A stretch of 64,000 nt of DNA, taken from positions 1-64,000 of the forward strand of contig CAJUFR010000001.1 in NCBI GenBank assembly GCA_910585525.1, read 5' to 3'. The position numbers were made by a program, and so were the translations under genes. The notes under the pieces were generated by a model that saw nothing but the letters and a program-made list of their open reading frames with translations, was not told where the DNA came from and made no database searches. How positions within the stretch are numbered: position 1 is the first letter of the stretch; the number at the start of each line of letters is the position of its first letter. Positions 42,446-49,080 of the stretch are shown here, one piece after another. This stretch comes from an uncultured Angelakisella sp. Its GTDB lineage: Bacteria; Bacillota; Clostridia; Oscillospirales; Ruminococcaceae.

Positions 42446-42823
42446 ATGGCAAAGAAGGTCATGATCGTTATCGGTGAGCGGATGGGCAAGGGAGGCCACG
42501 TGGCCGACGGTATCCGCAAGGCAGGGGGCGAGGCCCATGTCATCCCCGGCATGGCGGCGGACATGAAGCTGGGCGACGTGATGCACGAGATGAACGCCGA
42601 CCTGGGCATCAGCTTCTGCGGCAGCGGCGGCGCCGGCGCCCTGATGGCCAGCAACAAGTACGGCTACAAGTGCCGCCACTCCATGCGCAGCGTGGACGAG
42701 GGGGTCACCGCCGTCCGGGACGGCATCAAGGTGCTGGGCTTCGGCTTCATGGACATCGAGGAGCTGGGCAAGCGCATCGTGGAGACCTACTACGAGATCC
42801 ACGGCCAGCCCGACGAGGAGTAA
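42446..42823 (+). CDS. Glycine-rich SFCGS family protein (EF_0830 type)
   Basis: A 125-aa soluble protein with the diagnostic GISFCGSGGAGALMASNKYGY near residue 52 and an opening KVMIVIGERMGKGGHVADGI. It belongs to TIGR03577-type proteins of unknown function. A small α/β fold with a Cys in a Gly-rich loop resembles the layout of PTS EIIB proteins, so the Cys may carry a phosphoryl group; this is speculation. Confidence 0.85.
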   Translation: MAKKVMIVIGERMGKGGHVADGIRKAGGEAHVIPGMAADMKLGDVMHEMNADLGISFCGSGGAGALMASNKYGYKCRHSMRSVDEGVTAVRDGIKVLGFGFMDIEELGKRIVETYYEIHGQPDEE

Positions 42824-42851
42824 CAAATAACAGCCAAGGGGGGACAGAGAG

Positions 42852-43139
42852 ATGGAGGACCAGGGCGTGTCCTGTTTGAAAACGGAACAGCGTGAATTTG
42901 TGCTGGAAGCCTACGGCAAGGACCGGGAGGAGGCCGCCGGGACCATCTTCGCCAAGCTGAAAAAGGCGGTCTACGGCTCCGTGGACGGGCTAATCCTGCA
43001 CATGGAGCCCCAGGAGGTCTACCGCGTCAAGGAGGAGGAAAAGACCCAGGTACAGAAATTCCTTGGCTTCTTTGCCCCCCGGGAGATTCAAAACCACTAC
43101 CTGAAGCTGCGCATCATCGTCACGGTCAAGTACATCTGA
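42852..43139 (+). CDS. DUF4312 protein (EF_0831 type)
   Basis: A 95-aa soluble protein, β-rich by composition (QREFVLEAYGKDREEAAGTIFAKLKKAVY ... FFAPREIQNHYLKLRIIVTVKYI). The family DUF4312 is always next to SFCGS, DUF4311 and DUF4310 genes. No catalytic motif is obvious. GGGGACAGAGAG precedes the ATG. Presumed cytosolic partner of the membrane pair. Confidence 0.8.
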   Translation: MEDQGVSCLKTEQREFVLEAYGKDREEAAGTIFAKLKKAVYGSVDGLILHMEPQEVYRVKEEEKTQVQKFLGFFAPREIQNHYLKLRIIVTVKYI

Positions 43140-43234
43140 CCAGGCGTTTTCCCTGCCGGGGGAGCCCGGCAGCAACAGGGCCCTTCCATGGGGGAGCCCC
43201 CCAAAAAAAGGCCCGAAACGAGAGGAGAGGTACT

Positions 43235-43972
43235 ATGTTCTTTCAAGTTCTCATCAAGTCCCTGATCATCGGCGCCCTGGGCGGCGCCGCGGTCTCCGCC
43301 GGCGCTGCCCGGATGTTCCACGCGCCGGAGATCCAGGCCATGGGCGCCTTCCGCACCCTGGGCGAGATCAACGCCTGCAAGGGCGACCCGGTCTCCCACT
43401 TTTCCTTCGGCCTTGGCTTCTTCTTTAACGCCGCCGGTTCGGTTATCGGCGCCGGCGCCCTGACCCAGGACGTGCTGCACCGCATCGTCCCCAACTGGGC
43501 CGCCGCCGCCCTTCTTGTGAAGAACAAGAAGGTGGAGGAGACCCTCTATGACCCCGCCCGGATGGGGGTCATGGGCGCCATCATCGGCGCCGTGGTGGTG
43601 GCCGCCCTGAACCTGCTGGCCAACGCCATCCCCGAATCCCTGGCGGTCATCGCCAGCGGCATCCTTTCTCCCGCCGCCAACCTGATGATCAACACCGTCA
43701 TGCCCATCATCTTCTGGCTGGCCGCCTTGGACGCCGGAAAGATCACCGGTATCTGGGGCACCGTCCTGGGGGGGCTTGCCTACCTCATCATGGGCAACGC
43801 TGTTCCCGGCTGCGTGCTGGGCATCATCGTGGGCCAGTCGGTGGAGGACAGCGGCTACAACAAGACGGTCCAGATCATGCTGGCCGTCATCGCCGCCCTG
43901 TTCATCGTCATCGGCATCGGCCGTGGTTTCTGGGGCAAGCTGATCCTGGCTTTCTCCAACTTCCTGGGTTAA
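43235..43972 (+). CDS. DUF4311 membrane protein (EF_0833-type)
   Basis: A 245-aa protein with about six membrane helices rich in Gly and Ala. Conserved-looking polar segments lie between them (REINACKGDP-like region GEINACKGDPVSHFSFGLGFFFN; ALTQDVLHRIVPNW). DUF4311 has no assigned function. With DUF4310 it probably forms the membrane part of a transporter for the substrate of this cluster. GAGAGGAG precedes the ATG. Confidence 0.8.
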   Translation: MFFQVLIKSLIIGALGGAAVSAGAARMFHAPEIQAMGAFRTLGEINACKGDPVSHFSFGLGFFFNAAGSVIGAGALTQDVLHRIVPNWAAAALLVKNKKVEETLYDPARMGVMGAIIGAVVVAALNLLANAIPESLAVIASGILSPAANLMINTVMPIIFWLAALDAGKITGIWGTVLGGLAYLIMGNAVPGCVLGIIVGQSVEDSGYNKTVQIMLAVIAALFIVIGIGRGFWGKLILAFSNFLG

Positions 43973-44000
43973 GCAGTAGGCAGAGAGGAGAGTTATCAAT

Positions 44001-44639
44001 ATGAACAAGCTGCGCAAAAGTCTTATGACGGATTGGACCTTCCCCATCCTCACCGCCCTGCTGGGCGCCGCCATGATCGGGGGCGGTCACATGCTCATCG
44101 TCCACGGCTTCGGCTTCTTCAACGAGATCGCCCAGGCCGAGATGATCAAGCAGGGCATGGCCAACGGCGACTGGGCGGCCCCTGTGGGCTACGCCGCCGG
44201 ATTCCTGCTGGCCCGCATCATGGAGGGCCCCCTGGTGGGCATCCTGGACATCGGCGGTTCCTTCATGACCGGTGTGGGCACCGGCCTTACCGCCCTGTTC
44301 ATGTCCATGGGCCTGGACTTCCTGGTCACCAACTTCATCCTGGCCCTGCTGGTGGGCGCCGCCATCGGCGCCGCCCTGGGCGTCATCATCATCGTGGTCA
44401 AAAAGGCGATGCCCTCCGGCATGGCGGCCTCCGGCACCAACATCATGATGGGCGCCGGTAACGCCACCGGCCGCTACCTCGGTCCCCTGATCGTTCTTTC
44501 CGCCATCCAGTACAGCATCCCCGCCGGCATCGGCTCGGTCATCGGCGCCGCTATCTTCCACAAGATGGGCAAGCCCATCGTGGGCGGCGCCATCCTGGGG
44601 GCCATGTTCCTGGCCTTTATCTTCCCTATTCCCGTGTAA
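44001..44639 (+). CDS. DUF4310 membrane protein (EF_0832-type)
   Basis: A 212-aa protein with about six membrane helices. Polar loops GDWAAPVGYAAGFLLARIMEGPLVGILDIGGSFMTGVGTG and GMAASGTNIMMGAGNATGRYLGP are typical of DUF4310. It follows DUF4311 by 28 bases with AGAGAGGAG before the ATG. Second membrane subunit of the presumed transporter. Confidence 0.82.
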   Translation: MNKLRKSLMTDWTFPILTALLGAAMIGGGHMLIVHGFGFFNEIAQAEMIKQGMANGDWAAPVGYAAGFLLARIMEGPLVGILDIGGSFMTGVGTGLTALFMSMGLDFLVTNFILALLVGAAIGAALGVIIIVVKKAMPSGMAASGTNIMMGAGNATGRYLGPLIVLSAIQYSIPAGIGSVIGAAIFHKMGKPIVGGAILGAMFLAFIFPIPV

Positions 44640-44819
44640 GGTCGCCCTTACAGGCACGCCCTACCCGGGCGCTGCGCGCCCTTACCCTGTGCGGGATCTC
44701 AGGCTGTGCCTGGAGTCCTGGATGATATGGGATAGGGTGTCGTGTGAAAAAAGATACCTGCCCGTCGGGGGATGTATCCCGGCGGGCGGGGAGATACTTC
44801 GATTTACGAGGTGATTCCT
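44640..44819 (+). promoter_or_regulatory. 180-bp intra-cluster leader with two hairpins
   Basis: GGGCGC-TGC-GCGCCC (44667-44681) follows the DUF4310 gene; GCCCGTCGGG / CCCGGCGGGC (44760-44787, 8-base loop) lies 32 bases before the next start codon. Neither is followed by a T run. They could attenuate or process the transcript between transport and enzyme genes. Confidence 0.45.
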
Positions 44820-45932
44820 ATGCCATCTATCTACGAGCGCAACGGACTGCGGCGGGTCATCAACGCCAGCGGGCGGATGACCGCCCTGGGGGTCTCCACC
44901 ATCCACGACGACACCGGCAAGGCCCTGGTGGAGGCGGCACAGAACTACGTGGTCATCGACGAACTGATCGACCGGGTAGGGGAACTCATCTGCCCCTTCA
45001 CCGGGGCGGAGGGCAGCTGCCCCACCGCCAACACCTCCGCCGCCATCTGCCTTTCCATCGCCGCCGTCATGACCGGCCCTGACATCGACCTGGTGGAGCG
45101 CATCCCCGACACCCGGGGGATGAAAAACGAGGTCATCATCCAGAAGGGCCACTGTGTCAACTACGGGGCCCCGGTCACCCAGATGATCCGCACCGTGGGG
45201 GCCGTCCCGGTGGAGGTGGGCCACGCCAACAAGGTGCTGCCGGAGAACATCATCGGGGCCATCACCGACAAGACCGCCGCCCTGCTGTATGTCAAGAGCC
45301 ACCACTGTGTCCAGAAGGGGATGGTCTCGGTCCAGGACATGGTGAAGATCGCCCACGACCACGGCCTGCCCCTGATCGTCGACGCCTCCGCCGAGGAGGA
45401 CCTGAGAAAGTACGTGGCCATGGGGGCCGACCTGGTCTGCTACAGCGGCGCCAAGGCCATCGAGGGCCCCACCTCCGGCTTCATCACCGGCCGCAAGGAC
45501 CTCACCGACGCCGCCAAGCTGCACTACAAGGGCATCGGCCGCCCCATGAAGGTGGGCAAGGAGAGCATGATGGGCCTGGTGAAGGCGCTGGAGATATACG
45601 ACGCCCGGGACCAGGAGGCCCACTGCAAGGAACTGAACGCCGTGGTGGACCGGCTGGCCTCCCTGCTGGAGGGGCTGCCCCACATCAGGGTGAGCAGGTC
45701 GGTGGACGAGGCGGGCCGCAGCATCAGCCGTGTCCGGGTGGACGTGCTGCCCGACTGCCCCCTTACCGCCCAGCAGATCGGCGACCAGCTGAAGGGCGGC
45801 GACCCGGCGGTATTCACCCGTGACCACTTCCTCAACGTGGGCACCATCTTCTTCGACCCCCGGCCCATGCTGCCCGGCGACGCCGAGGCGGTGGCCGCCC
45901 GGATGAAGGAGATACTCAACGGTCGAGCATGA
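44820..45932 (+). CDS. SelA-like PLP ammonia-lyase (DgaE, D-glucosaminate-6-phosphate ammonia-lyase type)
   Basis: A 370-aa PLP enzyme of the SelA-like fold. Start MPSIYERNGLRRVINASGRMTALGVS is typical of DgaE-like proteins; the PLP lysine is in CYSGAKAIEGPTSGF (~res. 208), with LIVDASAEEDL before it. DgaE of Salmonella turns 2-amino-2-deoxy-gluconate-6-phosphate into 2-keto-3-deoxygluconate-6-phosphate and ammonia. The next gene encodes the matching aldolase. GAGGTGA precedes the ATG. Substrate stereochemistry unproven. Confidence 0.85.
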   Translation: MPSIYERNGLRRVINASGRMTALGVSTIHDDTGKALVEAAQNYVVIDELIDRVGELICPFTGAEGSCPTANTSAAICLSIAAVMTGPDIDLVERIPDTRGMKNEVIIQKGHCVNYGAPVTQMIRTVGAVPVEVGHANKVLPENIIGAITDKTAALLYVKSHHCVQKGMVSVQDMVKIAHDHGLPLIVDASAEEDLRKYVAMGADLVCYSGAKAIEGPTSGFITGRKDLTDAAKLHYKGIGRPMKVGKESMMGLVKALEIYDARDQEAHCKELNAVVDRLASLLEGLPHIRVSRSVDEAGRSISRVRVDVLPDCPLTAQQIGDQLKGGDPAVFTRDHFLNVGTIFFDPRPMLPGDAEAVAARMKEILNGRA

Positions 45933-45948
45933 AAGGAGCAACAGTAAA

Positions 45949-46701
45949 ATGGGATTTGAACGACTGGATTTTTACAAGGGCAAGGTGATGATCAACCTCC
46001 TGGCCCGTGACCTGGATAACGCCGTGGAGGTGGCCGACGCCCTGGACGGCCATGTGCTGGTGGGGGTCCTCACCAAAAAGTACCCCACCGTGGAGGCCTG
46101 CGTCGCCGACGTCAAGGCCTATATGCAGAAGCTGACCAATGTGTCGGTGGGCCTGGGCGCCGGTGACCCCAAGCAGTGGAAGATGGTGGCCGAGGTGGCC
46201 GCCGCCACCGACCCCGGCCACGCCAACGAGGTGTTCACCGGCGCCATGTACTGCCAGGGGGCGCTGGCCGCCGCCGGCTGCACCCACACCCTGGTGAACT
46301 GCCTGATGAGCCCCACCGGCACCCCCGGCAAGGTGAAGATCTCCACCGGCCCGGTGAGTAGCCAGGGCAAGGACCTGATCGTGGACGTGGAGGACGCCAT
46401 GGCCCTGATGAAGGACCTGGGCCTTCCCTCCATCAAGTTCTATGACATCCACGGTACCGCCCACCTGGAGGAGTTGAAGGTGGTGGCCGCCGCCGCCGTC
46501 AAGGCGGGCATCCCGGTGATGGAGCCCACCGGCGGCATCGCCCCCGACAACCTGCGCCAGATCGTCCAGATCTGCTACGACGCCGGCTGCCAGTATATCA
46601 TCCCCCATGTCTACACCTCCATCATCGACAAGGAGACCAAGCTGACCAGCGTGGAACTGGCCAGGAAGTGCTTTGACGAGATCAAAGCGGTAGTTGGCTA
46701 A
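45949..46701 (+). CDS. KDPG-type aldolase (DgaF / EF_0839 family)
   Basis: A 250-aa TIM-barrel aldolase of the TIGR03581/DgaF group. The Schiff-base Lys lies in PSIKFYDIHGTAHLEEL (~res. 161) and IPVMEPTGGIAPDNL follows. It splits a 2-keto-3-deoxy-6-phosphogluconate-type compound into pyruvate and glyceraldehyde-3-phosphate, the final step of the presumed pathway. 16 bases after the ammonia-lyase; terminator follows. Confidence 0.88.
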   Translation: MGFERLDFYKGKVMINLLARDLDNAVEVADALDGHVLVGVLTKKYPTVEACVADVKAYMQKLTNVSVGLGAGDPKQWKMVAEVAAATDPGHANEVFTGAMYCQGALAAAGCTHTLVNCLMSPTGTPGKVKISTGPVSSQGKDLIVDVEDAMALMKDLGLPSIKFYDIHGTAHLEELKVVAAAAVKAGIPVMEPTGGIAPDNLRQIVQICYDAGCQYIIPHVYTSIIDKETKLTSVELARKCFDEIKAVVG

Positions 46702-46718
46702 CGGGTCAACCGCACCGA

Positions 46719-46763
46719 AAAACCGCCGCCCCCGGAGTTTTTTCCGGGGACGGCTTTTTAAGT
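46719..46763 (+). terminator. Terminator of the amino-sugar-acid cluster
   Basis: GCCGCCCCCGGA / CCGGGGACGGC stem followed by TTTTTAAG, 20 bases after the aldolase stop. Confidence 0.85.
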
Positions 46764-46844
46764 GCCGGAAGGGGGAAGGGAATGGTTGCATTTCCCCCCG
46801 CCCCAATGTATACTGATAAAAAAGACGAAAGGAGCTTCCGCCCC

Positions 46845-47717
46845 ATGATCCCTGCCCGCCGCCTGCCCGCCCTTCTTCTGGCCCTGGCCCTGGCCCTCCT
46901 TTCCGCCTGCGACAAAGCGGAGGTGGAGGAAAAAGCGAAAGAAGCCCTCAACGGCGCCTTGGAAAAGGCCGGGGAGAAGATCATCTCCGCCCTGGACCAG
47001 CTGGAGAACGCCGAGTACCAGGGCGGGCCCTTCGAGAACAACGAGGAATCGGCCCGGGCCTACCTCCTGGGGCAGCTGGAGGAGAAGTACGGGGAAAAGT
47101 TCATCGTCGTGGGCCGGGAGAACTTGAAAAACTACGGCGCCCTGGCCGGGGCCACCTACAGCTGCCAGGCCGCCCCGGCGGAGGAGCCGGACAAGGTGTT
47201 CACCGCCCTGGTGTCCCAGACCCGGTACCAGAAGGTCCGGGACGGCTACGCCGTTTGGTTCTACAAGGAGGAGGCGGAGGCCCCGGCGGTGGACTTCTGC
47301 CAGGAGTTCGACTACGTCCTGGACCAGCGGGTCTCCCTGGAGATGCCGGAGACCTCGGTCACCTGGACCGGGGAGGACAGCCTTAAATTTTTCCTCCGCA
47401 ACAGCGGGGCCTATCTCAAGCTGGTGCTCCGGCTGGAGGACGGCAAGGAGGTGGACTTCTACGCCGGGCAGATACAGGACTTTTTGGGCAGGGTAGGGGA
47501 GTTGGAATGCGATGTGCTGCTCCAGGCCAAAACGGACAAGAAATACATCTACCACCGGGAGTTGTCCATCCTGGACGGCTTCGACCCCAGTACCATCCCC
47601 CTGGAGGACATCCGGGAGGATGTGGAGATCATGATGAAGGTGCCCGCCCCCAAGACCGAGGAGGAACTGGCGGAGGAACGGGCAAAGAAAGAGGCGGCGG
47701 AGAAAGAGGCAGAATAA
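46845..47717 (+). CDS. Hypothetical lipoprotein (290 aa)
   Basis: Signal peptide with lipobox LLSAC (Cys22), then an acidic mature domain beginning with a helical EKAKEALNGALEKAGEKI and ending in a charged Glu/Lys/Ala helix (about 25 residues). ATG 46845 follows GAAAGGAG. No family recognised. Its position before cmk looks accidental; a promoter separates them. Confidence 0.65.
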   Translation: MIPARRLPALLLALALALLSACDKAEVEEKAKEALNGALEKAGEKIISALDQLENAEYQGGPFENNEESARAYLLGQLEEKYGEKFIVVGRENLKNYGALAGATYSCQAAPAEEPDKVFTALVSQTRYQKVRDGYAVWFYKEEAEAPAVDFCQEFDYVLDQRVSLEMPETSVTWTGEDSLKFFLRNSGAYLKLVLRLEDGKEVDFYAGQIQDFLGRVGELECDVLLQAKTDKKYIYHRELSILDGFDPSTIPLEDIREDVEIMMKVPAPKTEEELAEERAKKEAAEKEAE

Positions 47718-47723
47718 AGGCTC

Positions 47724-47753
47724 TTTACCTCCCCCCACCATATGTGCTATAAT
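47724..47753 (+). promoter_or_regulatory. Extended -10 promoter of the cmk operon
   Basis: TTTACC (47724-47729), 18 bases, TATAAT (47748-47753) with TG one base upstream of the -10. Confidence 0.65.
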
Positions 47754-47806
47754 GACATTATTCCGGCCATTTGCGGCCGTACTCCCACCGGAGGTGTAGA
47801 ATCAAT

Positions 47807-48475
47807 ATGATCTCTGTCGCACTGGACGGCCCCGCCGGGGCCGGGAAAAGCACCATCGCCAAGGAGGCCGCCCGGCGGCTGGGCTTCCTCCATGTGGATA
47901 CCGGAGCCCTCTACCGGGCCATCGGCCTGGATGTCCTGCGCCGGGGGGAGGACCCCGCCGACCCCGCCCAGGTGCTCCCCCGGCTGGAGGAGACCGGCAT
48001 CACCCTGCGGTTCACCGCCCAGGGCCAGCGCATCTTCCTCCGGGGGGAGGATGTCTCGGAGGCCATCCGGGAGCCCAGGGCCAGCATGGCCGCCTCCAGC
48101 GTCTCCGCCATGCCGGAGGTGCGGCGGTTCCTGCTGGAACTCCAGCGGGATCTGGCCCGGAAAAACGACGTCATCATGGACGGGCGGGACATCGGCACCG
48201 TGGTGCTGCCCGGCGCCGACGTGAAGATATTCCTCACCGCCGCCCCGGAGGCCCGGGCCATGCGGCGGTACAAGGAACTGGTGGAGAAGGGGACCCAGGC
48301 CGACTACGACACCGTCCTCCGGGAGGTGAAGGAGCGGGACTACAACGACTCCCACCGCGCCGCCGCCCCCCTGCGCCAGGCGGAGGACGCCTGGCTCTGC
48401 GACACCACAGAACTCACCCTGGAGGGCTCCATCCAGGCGGTGGTGGATCACGTGAGGGAAAGGACCCAGCGATGA
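47807..48475 (+). CDS. cmk: Cytidylate kinase
   Basis: A 222-aa (d)CMP kinase. P-loop GPAGAGKSTIAKEAA at the N-terminus, HVDTGALYRA, and MDGRDIGTVVLPGADVKIFLTA are diagnostic. It phosphorylates CMP and dCMP. CGGAGGTG precedes the ATG. First of cmk-plsC-ispH/rpsA, an order common in Clostridia. Confidence 0.95.
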   Translation: MISVALDGPAGAGKSTIAKEAARRLGFLHVDTGALYRAIGLDVLRRGEDPADPAQVLPRLEETGITLRFTAQGQRIFLRGEDVSEAIREPRASMAASSVSAMPEVRRFLLELQRDLARKNDVIMDGRDIGTVVLPGADVKIFLTAAPEARAMRRYKELVEKGTQADYDTVLREVKERDYNDSHRAAAPLRQAEDAWLCDTTELTLEGSIQAVVDHVRERTQR

Positions 48476-49080
48476 AGCCTTTTTATGCCTTTGCCCGGCT
48501 GGTGACCCGGGCCATCTTCGCCGTTTTATATGACGTCCGCTTTGAGGGGCGGGAGAACATCCCGGAGACCGGGGGCGGCCTGGTGGTCTGCAACCACCGG
48601 TTCCTCAAGGACCCGGTGGTGCTGGTCCACGCCTTCCCCCGGCGGCAGATATTCTTTATGAGCAAGGCCGAGTGGTTCCAGAACAAGCCCCTGGGGCTGC
48701 TGCTGGGGGCGCTGGGGGCCTTCCCCATCAACCGGGGGGAAGGGGACCTGGACGCCATCGGCAAGGCGGTGGGACTGGTGCAGGCGGGGCATCTGGTGGG
48801 CATCTTCCCGGAGGGCACCCGCAACCGCACCGGCGGCCCCATGCGGCCCAAGTCCGGCACCGCCTTCATCGCCCGGCAGACCGGGGCGGATATCCTCCCC
48901 TGCGCCCTGGTGTTCGGGGAGCGCCGGGGCTTCCGGTCCCGGATCACCGTGAAGATCGGCCCGGTGATCCCCTACCGGGAACTGGGGTTCGAGGGGGAGG
49001 AGCGCACCTCCCTCCGCCGGGCCAGCAAGCTGATCATGGGCCGGATCAATACCCTGCTGGGCTGGGAGGAGGCCCCATGA
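48472..49080 (+). CDS. plsC: 1-acyl-sn-glycerol-3-phosphate acyltransferase (PlsC)
   Basis: A 202-aa acyltransferase. Catalytic H(x)4D box NHRFLKDP (res. ~41-48), the second motif FPINRGEGD and FPEGTRNRTGG are in place. It makes phosphatidic acid at the membrane. Start overlaps cmk stop by ATGA; its own stop overlaps the next gene by ATGA. Confidence 0.92.
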   Translation: MKPFYAFARLVTRAIFAVLYDVRFEGRENIPETGGGLVVCNHRFLKDPVVLVHAFPRRQIFFMSKAEWFQNKPLGLLLGALGAFPINRGEGDLDAIGKAVGLVQAGHLVGIFPEGTRNRTGGPMRPKSGTAFIARQTGADILPCALVFGERRGFRSRITVKIGPVIPYRELGFEGEERTSLRRASKLIMGRINTLLGWEEAP

